Assembly: GCF_937129435.1 (NCBI RefSeq)
Contig: NZ_CAKZNF010000041.1
Coordinates: forward strand, 1-62,962
From: an uncultured Parasphingopyxis sp.
GTDB taxonomy: Bacteria > Pseudomonadota > Alphaproteobacteria > Sphingomonadales > Sphingomonadaceae
DNA length: 62,962 nt
Direction of reading: 5' to 3'
Made by a program: the position numbers and the translations under genes. Positions 28,101 through 37,361 of this stretch are shown one piece after another (positions within the stretch are counted from its first letter, which is position 1; each line of letters begins with the position of its first letter). The notes beneath the pieces are model-generated. The model had not been told where the DNA came from and ran no database searches. It saw only the letters and a program-made list of their open reading frames with translations.

Positions 28101-29642
28101 CTACAAACACGACTCCAGGCACGGCTGTTCGAAACCGAACGCCTTGGCCTTGTCCAGCGTATAGGGGCGCAGGCCCATAGAGCGGTATTCGCCGACGATT
28201 TTCCCGTTCTCGTCCTCGTCGATATATTCGAACTTGAAGAGTTCCTGGGTGACGATCACGTCGCCTTCCATGCCGATCACCTCGGTAATGTTCGTGGTGC
28301 GGCGCGAGCCGTCGCGCAGGCGCTTCACCTGTACGATCAGGTCGACCGAGTCGGCGATCTGCTTCGAGATCGCTTCCTTCGGAATCTTGATGTCGCCCAT
28401 CAGCACCATGTTCTCCATACGGCCGAGGCATTCGCGCGGGCTGTTGGAGTGGAGCGTACACATAGAGCCGTCATGGCCGGTGTTCATGGCCGCAAGGAGG
28501 TCGAAACACTCCTTGCCGCGAATTTCGCCGAGGATGATGCGGTCGGGACGCATACGCAGCGCGTTCTTCACAAGGTCGGCGATGGTGATCTCGCCCTTGC
28601 CTTCGAGGTTCGCCGGGCGCGTTTCGAGGGGCAGCCAGTGCGGCTGCTGCAGCCGCAATTCGGCGGCGTCCTCGATCGTCAGCACGCGTTCGCCCGGATC
28701 GATCATCTTCGACAGCGCGTTGAGCATCGTCGTCTTACCCGAGCCGGTACCGCCCGAGATGACGATGTTGAAGCGGCTGGCGCCAGCGACCTTCAGGAAG
28801 GTCGCCATCTTTTCGGACATCGAGCCGAAGCCCTGCATCATATCGATGGTGATCGGCTTGTCGGAGAATTTACGAATCGAGATCGCGGTGCCGCGAAGCG
28901 AGAGCGGCGGCACGATCACGTTCACACGCGACCCGTCGGCGAGACGGGCGTCGGCGAGCGGCGTAGTCTGGTCAACGCGGCGCCCGACCGAGTTACATAT
29001 GCGCTGTGCGATCTGAAGCAGGTGTGCCTCATCGCGGAACTTGATCGAGGCAAGCTCGAGCTTGCCCTTCTTTTCGATGTAGGTCTGGTCGGGGCCATTG
29101 ACCATGATGTCGGACACTTCGGGATCGTGGAGCAACTCCTCGAGCGGGCCGAGGCCGAGCAGCTCGTCGACAAGCACCTTTTCGAGCGCGAACTGTTCGC
29201 GCCGGTTGAGCGTGATCTTCAGCTCGGCGAGCACCTCGGAAATGATCGGCCGGAATTCCTCGGCCAGCTCATCCTTGGTCAGCGTGGAAGCCGCTTCCGG
29301 ATCGACGCGTTCGAGCAGGCGCGGCAGCACCTGTTCCTTGATCTTGTGGACCGACGCCTCGAAACCCGTCGCTTCCTCGAGCGCCTCGGCAATCGAATTG
29401 GACCGCTCATTGAGCTTGTCCATCGCGTTCGGCGAAGACGGAATCGCGGTGCCGTCATCGTCATACGATTCGATGTCGAGCGAATCGATCGGCGGAAACT
29501 GTTCCCCGCCCTGGGCCTCTTCCTCTTCCGGTTCGTCTCGCGAATCGGAAAGCGATTCCTGAGTCGGGTTGCTTTTCATCGGGCGCGCAACGCCGAAGCT
29601 CGGCTTCTGCCCCGCGCCGCCCTTGCGTCCAAATGCGCTCAT
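28101..29642 (-). CDS. cpaF: CpaF-type secretion ATPase (Tad/Flp pilus family)
   Basis: 513 residues from ATG 29642 (MSAFGRKGG), with GAGGGACGG upstream. An acidic, low-complexity N-terminal 70 residues (EPEEEEAQ) precedes the ATPase core: FGSMSEKMATF, Walker A ISGGTGSGKTTMLNALS, the Asp box VLTIEDAAELRL, Walker B region DRIILGEIRG and the His-box AMNTGHDGSMCTLHSNSPRE. The length matches CpaF. It normally drives assembly of Tad/Flp pili, together with TadB, TadC and others; none of these is in the window, so the rest of the machine must be elsewhere. Confidence 0.93.
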   Translation of the reverse strand: MSAFGRKGGAGQKPSFGVARPMKSNPTQESLSDSRDEPEEEEAQGGEQFPPIDSLDIESYDDDGTAIPSSPNAMDKLNERSNSIAEALEEATGFEASVHKIKEQVLPRLLERVDPEAASTLTKDELAEEFRPIISEVLAELKITLNRREQFALEKVLVDELLGLGPLEELLHDPEVSDIMVNGPDQTYIEKKGKLELASIKFRDEAHLLQIAQRICNSVGRRVDQTTPLADARLADGSRVNVIVPPLSLRGTAISIRKFSDKPITIDMMQGFGSMSEKMATFLKVAGASRFNIVISGGTGSGKTTMLNALSKMIDPGERVLTIEDAAELRLQQPHWLPLETRPANLEGKGEITIADLVKNALRMRPDRIILGEIRGKECFDLLAAMNTGHDGSMCTLHSNSPRECLGRMENMVLMGDIKIPKEAISKQIADSVDLIVQVKRLRDGSRRTTNITEVIGMEGDVIVTQELFKFEYIDEDENGKIVGEYRSMGLRPYTLDKAKAFGFEQPCLESCL

Positions 29643-29745
29643 CCGTCCCTCAATTCCTTGGCTCCCGCGACAAGCGGGCCGATCAGGGACATGGTGAATA
29701 AGTTCAAAACTTTGATTATTTCCTAATGGCTGGCAATGCGAGGCG

Positions 29746-30690
29746 ATGACGCCGCCCGACCCTGCGCCTCCCGCCAAAGCCGGCGACAACGATGCACAGG
29801 GTATGATGATCGCCTTGCTGGGCTTCGGGTGCCTGACGATCGGCGACGGCGTCATCAAGTCGATCGCGGGCGAATGGCCCGGCACGGCCGTAGCGGGCAT
29901 GCGCTATCTCATTGGAACAGTTGGGCTTTTAATCATCCTTCTTGCCGTCGAAGGGCGCAAGGGTTTGCGCTTTCCGATGCCTTGGGCGCAGATCGGGCGC
30001 GGCGTTTCGGTCGGGGTCGCGACCATCGCCTTTTTCAGCGCGATCTTCCTGATGCCACTCGCCGATGCGGTCGCGATCCAGTTCACCTCGCCGATGCTGA
30101 CGGCGCTGTTATCGGCGCTCATTTTGGGCGAACGCCTGCCCCGCGCCGCCTGGCCCGCCACGCTGATCGCCTTTGCCGGCATGTTGCTGATCCTTCGGCC
30201 GAATGTCGCGGATCTCGGCTGGGCGGCTTTGCTACCCGTCGTGGCGGCTTTGGGTATCTCCGCGATGATGGTTTTCAACCGCATGGTCGCGGGCAGCGGG
30301 TCGGTGCTGCTGATGCAATTGCTGATCAGCGCAATCGCCGCGCCGGTGATCGTGCTCGCAGCGATAATCGGCCATTTCAGCGGTTTCGAGGCGCTCCGTG
30401 TCGACACACCCGGCTGGTCGGTCGTCGGGCGCTGCGCCTTCGTCGCCGTCACCGCCACGCTCAGCCATTTGTTGATCTATGTCGCGACAACCAAGGCCTC
30501 GGCCGCGATCACCGCGCCCATGGTCTATGTCCAGCTGCTGACCGCGGCGATCATCGGCATTGTCTTTTTCGGCGACTGGCCCGACCCGCTGGCGCTGGCC
30601 GGCGCGATGCTGATCATCGGCGCAGGGCTGTGGCTGTGGTGGCGCGAGAGACGGCGTGCGAAACTCCTGTCGCCCGGCACCCCTGCCTGA
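29746..30690 (+). CDS. DMT family transporter (EamA domains)
   Basis: 314 residues, ten predicted TM helices in two EamA repeats; the first runs through GFGCLTIGDGVIKSIAGEWPGTAVAGMRYLIG and ends in LILGERLPRAAWPATLIAFAGMLLILRP, the second has TLSHLLIYVATTKASAAITAPMVYVQLLTAAIIGIVFFGDWPDPLALAGAMLIIGAGL. DMT exporters carry amino acids, nucleosides or drugs; no substrate clue is visible. Divergent from cpaF. Confidence 0.88.
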   Translation: MTPPDPAPPAKAGDNDAQGMMIALLGFGCLTIGDGVIKSIAGEWPGTAVAGMRYLIGTVGLLIILLAVEGRKGLRFPMPWAQIGRGVSVGVATIAFFSAIFLMPLADAVAIQFTSPMLTALLSALILGERLPRAAWPATLIAFAGMLLILRPNVADLGWAALLPVVAALGISAMMVFNRMVAGSGSVLLMQLLISAIAAPVIVLAAIIGHFSGFEALRVDTPGWSVVGRCAFVAVTATLSHLLIYVATTKASAAITAPMVYVQLLTAAIIGIVFFGDWPDPLALAGAMLIIGAGLWLWWRERRRAKLLSPGTPA

Positions 30691-30703
30691 CGCATCGCGA
30701 GTC

Positions 30704-32374
30704 TCAGCCGATCCCCTCTTCCGCCCGCAGCGCCTTGCGGTCGAGCTTGCCGATCATGGTTTTCGGGAGCTCGTCACGCACGACGACTTCGGCCACGCGC
30801 TCATGCTTGCCGAGCTGGGGGTTGAGCCAGGCGAGCAGGTCCGCGCCGGACACCGTCTGGCCCTTCTCCAGCGCCACGAACGCCTTGGGCTTCTCGCCAG
30901 TATAATCGTCGGGCACACCGATCACGAGCGCCTCCTTGATCGCATTGTGGCGATAGAGGATGTCCTCGATCTGGCTCGGAAAAACCTTGAAGCCGGACAC
31001 GGCGATCATGTCCTTCAGCCGGTCGACGATATAGATGTAGCCCTCTTCGTCGATCGTCCCGACATCGCCGGTACGAAGGAAACCGTCGTGCAGGATCTGG
31101 TCGTCGGCATCGGGACGGTTCCAATAGCCGTACATCACCTGCGGCCCGGCGATGCAGATCTCGCCGGGTTCGCCCTCGGGCGCGGGTTCCGACGGATCCT
31201 CCTTGTCGACGAGCTTTACGATGGTCGAGGGGATGGGCTGGCCGATCGAGCCTTCGCGATTCTCGCCGTCATATGGATTGGTGGAAACGACGCCCGAACT
31301 TTCGGTGAGGCCATAGCCCTCGACAAGCTTCGCGCCGGTCAGCGCCTCGAACTTGTGCTTGGTCTCGATCGGCAGCGGCGCGCCGCCCGATACGCAGACG
31401 CGCAATGAGGAGAAGTCGGTCTTCGCCGTGCGCGGATGGTCGAGCAGCGCGGTGTACATGGTCGGCACGCCCGGCAGCCCTGTCGCCCTTGTGCGCTCGA
31501 TTGCCTTGAGCGCCTGGGCCGCGTTCCAGCGCGGCAGCATGATGATCTCGCCGCCGCGATACACGGTGCGGTTGAGCACGGTGGCATTGGCGAAGACGTG
31601 GAAGAAGGGCAGCACGCCGAGGATCCGGTCCTCGGCCTCGGGCTCGGGATCGACGGCGCAGATCTGCCGCGCGTTCACGGTGATGTTCTGGTGGGTCAGC
31701 ATCGCGCCCTTGGGCGTGCCTGTCGTGCCGCCGGTATACTGGATCAGGGCGATATCCTTGCGCGGATCGATCGGCACGCGGCTGACCTGCCCGTCATTGT
31801 CGACGAGTTCGGCAAAGGGGATGACGTCGCGGCGGGTCGGGATGTCCGCCACCTCGCCGCGCTGGAACATCCGGAACAGCAGCGATTTGGCCAGCGGCAG
31901 CGCCTCGACGACCGTGCCGACGACGAGCTTTTCGAGCGAGCTGTTATCGAGAACTTCGAGCGCCGTCGGCAGCAGCGCCTTGGCCGAGAGAGTGAAGAGC
32001 AGCTTCGTCCCCGAATCCTCGACCTGATGACGCAGCTCGTCGACCGAATAGAGCGGCGAGAAATTGACGATCGTCGCGCCCATCTTCATCGCGCCATAAT
32101 AGGCGGCGAGATAATGCGGGACGTTGGGCAGGAAGATACCGACGCGGTCGCCCTTCTTGATCCCGGCCTGCTGCAGCCCGCGCGCGACGCGGTTCACGCC
32201 GAGCCGGACATCGGCGTAACTGAACTTCCGCCCCATGAAATCGGCGAGATAGGCGTCGGGATGCTTGGCCGCGCTTTCGGCGAACATCTGCGGCACGGTG
32301 AGCGGCGCGAAATTGCGGTCCCAGCTTGTCGGGTGGCGATAGTCCTCGCGCCAGATATCGGGGATTGCGACCAT
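30704..32374 (-). CDS. fadD: long-chain-fatty-acid--CoA ligase
   Basis: 556 residues. It activates long-chain fatty acids using ATP and CoA. Core motifs are YTGGTTGTPKGAML, VEGYGLTESSGVVS, RTGDVGTIDEEGYIYIVDRLKDMI and the A10 end PKTMIGKLDRKALR. The N-terminus (SWDRNFAPLTVPQMFAESA) is typical of FadD in alphaproteobacteria. It would supply acyl-CoA to the several dehydrogenases and to the PHA pathway. It ends 13 bp beyond the convergent DMT gene stop. Confidence 0.93.
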   Translation of the reverse strand: MVAIPDIWREDYRHPTSWDRNFAPLTVPQMFAESAAKHPDAYLADFMGRKFSYADVRLGVNRVARGLQQAGIKKGDRVGIFLPNVPHYLAAYYGAMKMGATIVNFSPLYSVDELRHQVEDSGTKLLFTLSAKALLPTALEVLDNSSLEKLVVGTVVEALPLAKSLLFRMFQRGEVADIPTRRDVIPFAELVDNDGQVSRVPIDPRKDIALIQYTGGTTGTPKGAMLTHQNITVNARQICAVDPEPEAEDRILGVLPFFHVFANATVLNRTVYRGGEIIMLPRWNAAQALKAIERTRATGLPGVPTMYTALLDHPRTAKTDFSSLRVCVSGGAPLPIETKHKFEALTGAKLVEGYGLTESSGVVSTNPYDGENREGSIGQPIPSTIVKLVDKEDPSEPAPEGEPGEICIAGPQVMYGYWNRPDADDQILHDGFLRTGDVGTIDEEGYIYIVDRLKDMIAVSGFKVFPSQIEDILYRHNAIKEALVIGVPDDYTGEKPKAFVALEKGQTVSGADLLAWLNPQLGKHERVAEVVVRDELPKTMIGKLDRKALRAEEGIG

Positions 32375-32482
32375 GGTACTTCCTGTCCTGAACTCCTGGG
32401 CGCTGCCGTTTTACTGACATGGCTGTCAATAGCAACATCGCGGATGACGGCCCCGCAATGTCGCGCTATGCCGCCTTCCGCC

Positions 32483-33682
32483 ATGACCGACGATTTCTAC
32501 CGCATCAAGCGCCTGCCGCCCTATGTCTTCGCCGAAGTGAACGCGATGAAGGCCGAAGCGCGAGCGCGCGGCGAGGATATCATCGATCTCGGCATGGGCA
32601 ATCCGGACGGCGCGCCGGCGCAGCATGTCATCGACAAGCTCGCCGAGGTCGCGAACGACCCGACCGCCCATCGCTACAGCGCGTCGAAGGGCATCAAGGG
32701 CCTCCGCAAGGCGCAGGCCGCCTATTACAAGCGCCGCTTCGACGTCGATCTCGATCCCGAAAGCGAAATCGTCGTCACGCTCGGTTCGAAGGAAGGGCTC
32801 GCCAACCTCGCCCAGGCGATCACCGCGCCCGGCGATGTCGTGCTCGCGCCCAACCCGAGCTATCCGATCCACACCTTCGGTTTCATCATCGCCGGCGCCG
32901 CGATCCGGTCGATCCCTGCCGCGCCCGGCCCCGACTTCTTCACGCGGCTTGAATATTCGCTGAGCTACAGTGTGCCCAAGCCTTCGGTCCTCGTCATGGG
33001 CTATCCGAGCAACCCCACGGCCTATGTCGCCGATCTCGATTTCTACAGGAAGGTCGTGGATTTCGCGCGCGAGCACAAGCTCTGGGTCATCAGCGACCTC
33101 GCCTATGCGGAAATCTATTTCGGCGACGAACCGACGCCGTCGCTGCTGCAGGTGCCCGGCGCCAAGGACGTGGCGGTCGAATTCACCAGCATGTCGAAGA
33201 CGTACAGCATGGCCGGCTGGCGTATGGGCTTCGCGGTCGGCAACCAGCAGCTCATCGCCGCGCTGACGCGGGTAAAAAGCTATCTCGACTATGGCGCCTT
33301 CACCCCGATCCAGGTCGCCGCGACCGCCGCATTGAACGGTCCGCAGGATATCATCGAGCACAACCGCAAACTCTACAAATCGCGCCGCGACGCGATGGTC
33401 GAAAGCTTCGGCCGCGCGGGTTGGGACGTGCCCCCACCACCCGCCAGCATGTTCGCCTGGGCGCCGATCCCCGAACAGTGCAAGTATATGGGCGCGATGG
33501 AGTTCTCGAAGGACCTGCTCCGCCATGCAGGAGTCGCCGTGTCGCCCGGCGTCGGCTTCGGCGAGGAAGGCGAAGGCTATGTCCGCATCGCACTGGTCGA
33601 GAACGAACAGCGGATCAGGCAAGCGGCACGTGGGGTGAAGAAATATCTCGAGGGGTATCGCTCGAACAGCGCGGGCGGTTAG
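32483..33682 (+). CDS. aminotransferase class I/II, AlaC-like
   Basis: 399 residues, PLP-dependent. Begins MTDDFYRIKRLPPYVFAEVNAM, which is a typical start of AlaC/DapL-like alanine transaminases; upstream in-frame ATG 32468 is less likely. PLP lysine in FTSMSKTYSMAGWRMGF, the phosphate-binding Arg in the same block, GYPSNPTAYVAD and the DLAYAEIYFG block holding the pyridine-binding Asp. Probable role: glutamate-pyruvate transamination to make alanine. Substrate assignment rests on family resemblance. Divergent from fadD. Confidence 0.9.
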   Translation: MTDDFYRIKRLPPYVFAEVNAMKAEARARGEDIIDLGMGNPDGAPAQHVIDKLAEVANDPTAHRYSASKGIKGLRKAQAAYYKRRFDVDLDPESEIVVTLGSKEGLANLAQAITAPGDVVLAPNPSYPIHTFGFIIAGAAIRSIPAAPGPDFFTRLEYSLSYSVPKPSVLVMGYPSNPTAYVADLDFYRKVVDFAREHKLWVISDLAYAEIYFGDEPTPSLLQVPGAKDVAVEFTSMSKTYSMAGWRMGFAVGNQQLIAALTRVKSYLDYGAFTPIQVAATAALNGPQDIIEHNRKLYKSRRDAMVESFGRAGWDVPPPPASMFAWAPIPEQCKYMGAMEFSKDLLRHAGVAVSPGVGFGEEGEGYVRIALVENEQRIRQAARGVKKYLEGYRSNSAGG

Positions 33683-33716
33683 CCGAGCCCTTAATCCGAG
33701 CATCTGCGAGGTAATA

Positions 33717-33971
33717 TTGAAGTTCAGCGATCCACAATCCAAGACTGAAAGTTCAACAGGCTGGGCATTTGTCCTTTCGCTTCCGGTTGTTGGTATCTTG
33801 ATCGCGTATGCGGCCTTAGGCTTGCTGGGAGATTGTTTCGGCGATGAAAAATGCCTCGCTGGTATGAGCGAGAGCCGGAGAATTATCTATCTCAGTCCGA
33901 TCATTGCCATCGGGGTGTTCCTCGCGATCAAAGGGATGATAGATTTTATCAGACGCCAGCGAGACAGGTAG
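33717..33971 (+). CDS. small two-TM membrane protein
   Basis: 84 residues, start TTG 33717 (or a later codon) behind GAGG at 33708. Two membrane helices (FVLSLPVVGILIAYAALGLL and IYLSPIIAIGVFLAIKGMI), a central Cys pair region GDCFGDEKCLAG and a basic end RRQRDR. The coding sequence is noticeably more AT-rich than its neighbours. Family not recognised. It ends 6 bp before the isomerase-like gene. Confidence 0.6.
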   Translation: MKFSDPQSKTESSTGWAFVLSLPVVGILIAYAALGLLGDCFGDEKCLAGMSESRRIIYLSPIIAIGVFLAIKGMIDFIRRQRDR

Positions 33972-33977
33972 AAGGCA

Positions 33978-34607
33978 ATGACCACCCCCATCGAATTCTT
34001 CTTCGACCTGTCCAGTCCGTGGACCTGCCTCGCCTTCCACAATATTCGCCCCCTTGCTGCCGAAGAGGGCGCAAGCATCACATGGCGGCCGATCCTCGTC
34101 GGCGGTGTCTTCAACGCCGTGAACCAGAGCGTCTATGCGTCTCGCGAAGACGCAACAGGGCCCAAGGCGCGGCATTTCGGCAAGAGCCTCAAGGACTGGG
34201 CGGCCTGGTCGGGCGTGCCGATGAATTTCCCCTCGCCGCATCATCCCGTGCGGAGCGTCCATGCGATGCGGCTGTGCTGCGTGCTGGAAGACGATCAGCC
34301 CGCCCTTGAACGCTTCGCCGAGGCCGCCTTCGCCGCCTATTTCGGCGACCAGCGTAATCTCGACGATCCCGAGGTGCTCCGCGCCATCGCCGACGAAGCG
34401 GGGTTCCACGGGGCCGCGCTAATCGCGCAATCGCAATCCGATGCCGCCAAGGCCCGGCTGCGCGCCAACACCGACGAAGTGATAGAGCGCGGCGGATTCG
34501 GCTCGCCGAGCATCTTCGTGGGCGGCGACGATCTCTATTTCGGCAATGACGAACTGCCGCTCGTCCGGCGCGCGATTCGGGTAGCGCAGGGCCGCGCCGA
34601 GGCGTAA
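33978..34607 (+). CDS. 2-hydroxychromene-2-carboxylate isomerase / kappa-class GST-like
   Basis: 209 residues, DsbA-like thioredoxin fold with a helical insert. The active-site region FFFDLSSPWTCLAF has Ser (S12 or S13) in place of the DsbA Cys pair, as in HCCA isomerases that act in naphthalene and other aromatic degradation. RGGFGSPSIFVGGDDLYFGNDELPLVRRAI near the end is the conserved cis-Pro region. Glutathione is the usual cofactor. Its aromatic substrate here is unknown, so it may be a general disulfide or isomerase enzyme. Confidence 0.85.
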   Translation: MTTPIEFFFDLSSPWTCLAFHNIRPLAAEEGASITWRPILVGGVFNAVNQSVYASREDATGPKARHFGKSLKDWAAWSGVPMNFPSPHHPVRSVHAMRLCCVLEDDQPALERFAEAAFAAYFGDQRNLDDPEVLRAIADEAGFHGAALIAQSQSDAAKARLRANTDEVIERGGFGSPSIFVGGDDLYFGNDELPLVRRAIRVAQGRAEA

Positions 34608-34637
34608 AAGGCGCGTTCACCAAAAGGACTCGCAGCA

Positions 34638-35039
34638 ATGGACGCCCCGCCCACCGAAACCGAAGAAGATCCCCGCCGCAAGCGCGCCTTCATCCTGGGC
34701 GGCGTTGTCCTGGTGGCGGCTTTGGCCTGGAACTGGGACGGCTGGTTCGGCGATGGCGAGGGTCATGGCATCACGGTCGAAGTGGGCGACACCGAAGAGG
34801 CCGCCGATATCGTCGAACGGGAACTGAGCGAGATCGGCCGCGGCGAACAGGGCGCGGAAATTGCGGCGCGAATTCGCGCGGCCGGCGGCGACGAGGCCGA
34901 AGCTGAAACCGCTTCAAGGGCTGCGCCGGATAGTGCGGCCGAAGGCGAAGCTCGCAGCGAGGACACCGCACCCGCAAGAACCGCCGGAACGGGCGACGCG
35001 GAGACCGAGGAAGAGGCAGAAGCCGGCCTGTTGATGTAG
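34638..35039 (+). CDS. single-TM acidic membrane protein
   Basis: 133 residues: a charged N-terminus (ETEEDPRRKR), one membrane helix (AFILGGVVLVAALAWNW), then a low-complexity Ala/Glu/Asp-rich tail (about 85 residues, GEGHGITVEVGDTEEAADIVERELSEIGRGEQ...). The tail is predicted periplasmic or cytoplasmic depending on insertion. No family recognised; it follows the isomerase gene by 30 bp and may be its co-transcript. Confidence 0.6.
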   Translation: MDAPPTETEEDPRRKRAFILGGVVLVAALAWNWDGWFGDGEGHGITVEVGDTEEAADIVERELSEIGRGEQGAEIAARIRAAGGDEAEAETASRAAPDSAAEGEARSEDTAPARTAGTGDAETEEEAEAGLLM

Positions 35040-35124
35040 GCGCTCGACCGTCCGCGCATTGCGTGCGGCCAGCCGTTGCTTACACCCATGTAGATGGGCT
35101 AAATCTCTCCGCCGAGAGAGGAAC

Positions 35125-36321
35125 ATGCCGATGAAACTGCTTGCTGCTGCAACGCTGTCGCTGCTCGTCACGACGAGCGCCTTTGCCGCTATCCATAATG
35201 TCGAGGCGGGGCCCGATGCGCAGGAGCGGCTCCAGACCGCGCTGATCGAGGCCGAGCCGGGCGATACGGTGCAGATCGGCGAAGGCCGGTTCGAACTCAC
35301 CGACGGCCTGTCACTCGATGTCGACAGGGTCACTGTAGCGGGCGCAGGCGCCGATGCGACCATCCTCGATTTCACCAACCAGCAGGGAGCCGGCGAAGGG
35401 CTCTATGTCACGTCCGACGATGTGGTCTTGCGCGATTTCGCAATCGAGAACACGACGGGCGACGGGATCAAGTCGAAGGACGCAGATCGCATCACCTATA
35501 CCGGCCTGCGCGTCGAATGGACAGGCGGGCCCAGCCCCGACAACGGCGCCTATGGTATCTATCCGGTCGAATCGACGCATGTGCTCGTCCAGAATTCGAT
35601 CGTGCGCGGCGCGTCGGACGCCGGCATCTATGTCGGCCAGTCGGATCAGATCGTCGTCCGCCACAATGTCGTCGAACAGAATGTCGCCGGGATCGAGATC
35701 GAGAACAGCTACAACGCCGATGTCTACGAGAATGCGGTCAGCCAGAATACCGGTGGCATCCTCGTCTTCGACCTGCCCAATCTGCCGCAAATGGGCGGCC
35801 ATTCGGTGCGCGTGTTCCGCAACGCCATCGCCGACAACAATACCGACAATTTCGCGCCGGAGGGCAATATCGTCGCCGGCGTTCCGGCGGGCACGGGCAT
35901 CATGGTGATGGCCAACCGCAACGTCCACATCTTCGAGAACGCGCTGACCGACAACGGATCGGCAAGCGTGATGATCGTGGCCTATCGCCAGCCCTTCGAG
36001 GACGAGAATTACAATCCCCTCCCCCGCGACGTGGTGGTGCGCGACAATGTCCAGAACAATGCAGGATATGCTCCCGATTTCGCTGGCGGCGCGGAGCTGG
36101 CGGCCGCGATGGGCGGCCGCATCCCGCCGATATTCTGGGACGGCAACGGAAGCGGGATCGTCGTCAACGAGAACACCCCGGTGCTCTCGCTTGGCCTGAC
36201 CCGGCCCGGCCAGCCGGTGACCGAGGCCCGGCCCGCGCCCGCCGATCTTCGCTCCGACAGCGTGCCGACGGAACCAGAGGCAGTGGTGCTGCCCGATAGC
36301 ATGGCGTTCGCAAACGAGTGA
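35125..36321 (+). CDS. parallel beta-helix repeat protein (partner of SO2930-type cytochrome)
   Basis: 398 residues: signal peptide MKLLAAATLSLLVTTSAFA, then a right-handed parallel beta-helix of many about 22-residue turns (N-x-x-x-x-I/V-x-x-N-x-V pattern, for example VVRHNVVEQNVAGIEIENSYNADVYENAV). Beta-helix genes of this size are known to neighbour diheme cytochromes of the SO2930 type, which is exactly the next gene here, starting on its stop codon (GTGA). ATG 35131 is an alternative start with better spacing. Function unknown; surface-located binding or carbohydrate-active role is possible. Confidence 0.85.
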   Translation: MPMKLLAAATLSLLVTTSAFAAIHNVEAGPDAQERLQTALIEAEPGDTVQIGEGRFELTDGLSLDVDRVTVAGAGADATILDFTNQQGAGEGLYVTSDDVVLRDFAIENTTGDGIKSKDADRITYTGLRVEWTGGPSPDNGAYGIYPVESTHVLVQNSIVRGASDAGIYVGQSDQIVVRHNVVEQNVAGIEIENSYNADVYENAVSQNTGGILVFDLPNLPQMGGHSVRVFRNAIADNNTDNFAPEGNIVAGVPAGTGIMVMANRNVHIFENALTDNGSASVMIVAYRQPFEDENYNPLPRDVVVRDNVQNNAGYAPDFAGGAELAAAMGGRIPPIFWDGNGSGIVVNENTPVLSLGLTRPGQPVTEARPAPADLRSDSVPTEPEAVVLPDSMAFANE

Positions 36322-37361
36322 TCCGCCTGATCGCCGTCCTCCTTGCCTGGCTGACGCTTGCCGGACTGAACGACGTCCCGGCCGTCAACGACGCGGCGAT
36401 CATGGATGATGGCTATCCGCGGCAATTGTCGGACTTCGCCTTCTTTTTCGACGATCACGCGCAGGAGCCCAATGCGCGTGTCCATGCCTATGAACTCAAC
36501 ACGCCGCTCTTCACCGATTACGCGGTCAAACAGCGCTGGGTTTACGTGCCGCCCGGGCAGCGAATCGCCTATGCGCCGGACGGCACGTTTGAATTCCCGG
36601 TCGGCAGCGCCCTCATCAAGAGTTTCGGCTATCCCGCCGATTTCCGCGATCCCGACAGCCCCGTACGGCTGCTCGAAACGCGCGTGATGCTCCGGCGGCC
36701 GGATGGCTGGGTCGCGCTGCCCTATGTGTGGAACGCGGACGGCACCGAGGCGGTGCTGGCACGCGCCGGGCGGCGGATGCCGGCCTCTTTCATCGACGCG
36801 GATGGCGAAACCCGCGAATTCAGCTACCGCGTCCCCAACCAGAATCAGTGCAAGGGCTGCCACCAGCGCGACGATGAAATCCAGCCGATCGGGCCGAGCG
36901 CGCGCAACCTCAACAACGGCACGCGGCTGGCGCAATGGGTCGATTGGGGCATTCTCGGCCGCTCACCCGCCGATGCCCCGCGGATCGCCGTGTGGGACGA
37001 TCCGGCGACCGGCACGCTCGACGAACGCGCCCGCGCCTATCTCGATGTTAATTGCGCCCACTGCCACCGCCGCAATGGCAGCGCGAGCAATTCAGGGCTG
37101 TTCCTGACCTATGAAGAGCCCGACTCCGTCGCGCGCGGTATTCTGAAACGCCCGGTGGCGGCGGGGCGCGGCAGCGGAGGCCATGATTTCAACATCGCGC
37201 CCGGCCATGCCGACCGGTCGATTCTCGTCCACCGGATGGAATCGGACGATCCGGGCGTCCAGATGCCCGAATTGGGACGTGAGTTGCTGCATCGGGAGGG
37301 CATCGAGCTGATTCGGCGCTATATCGATGCGATGCCAGCCGCTAATGACGGGCAAGGATGA
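36318..37361 (+). CDS. SO2930-family diheme c-type cytochrome
   Basis: 347 residues, GTG start 36318, hydrophobic leader MIRLIAVLLAWLTLAGL. Two heme-binding motifs, C178-KGC-H182 and C246-AHC-H250, show covalent c-type hemes. The segment YELNTPLFTDYAVKQRWVYVPPG and KSFGYPADF belong to the conserved family body. It presumably transfers electrons in the periplasm for a process involving the beta-helix protein encoded just upstream. The stop overlaps the next gene (ATGA), so three genes are translationally coupled. Confidence 0.88.
   Translation: MIRLIAVLLAWLTLAGLNDVPAVNDAAIMDDGYPRQLSDFAFFFDDHAQEPNARVHAYELNTPLFTDYAVKQRWVYVPPGQRIAYAPDGTFEFPVGSALIKSFGYPADFRDPDSPVRLLETRVMLRRPDGWVALPYVWNADGTEAVLARAGRRMPASFIDADGETREFSYRVPNQNQCKGCHQRDDEIQPIGPSARNLNNGTRLAQWVDWGILGRSPADAPRIAVWDDPATGTLDERARAYLDVNCAHCHRRNGSASNSGLFLTYEEPDSVARGILKRPVAAGRGSGGHDFNIAPGHADRSILVHRMESDDPGVQMPELGRELLHREGIELIRRYIDAMPAANDGQG

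Noticed and set aside
31436..32482. N-terminal extension of the aminotransferase reading frame
   Set aside because: Overlaps fadD on the other strand and translates to low-complexity Arg/Gly/Asp sequence; the true start is near 32483.
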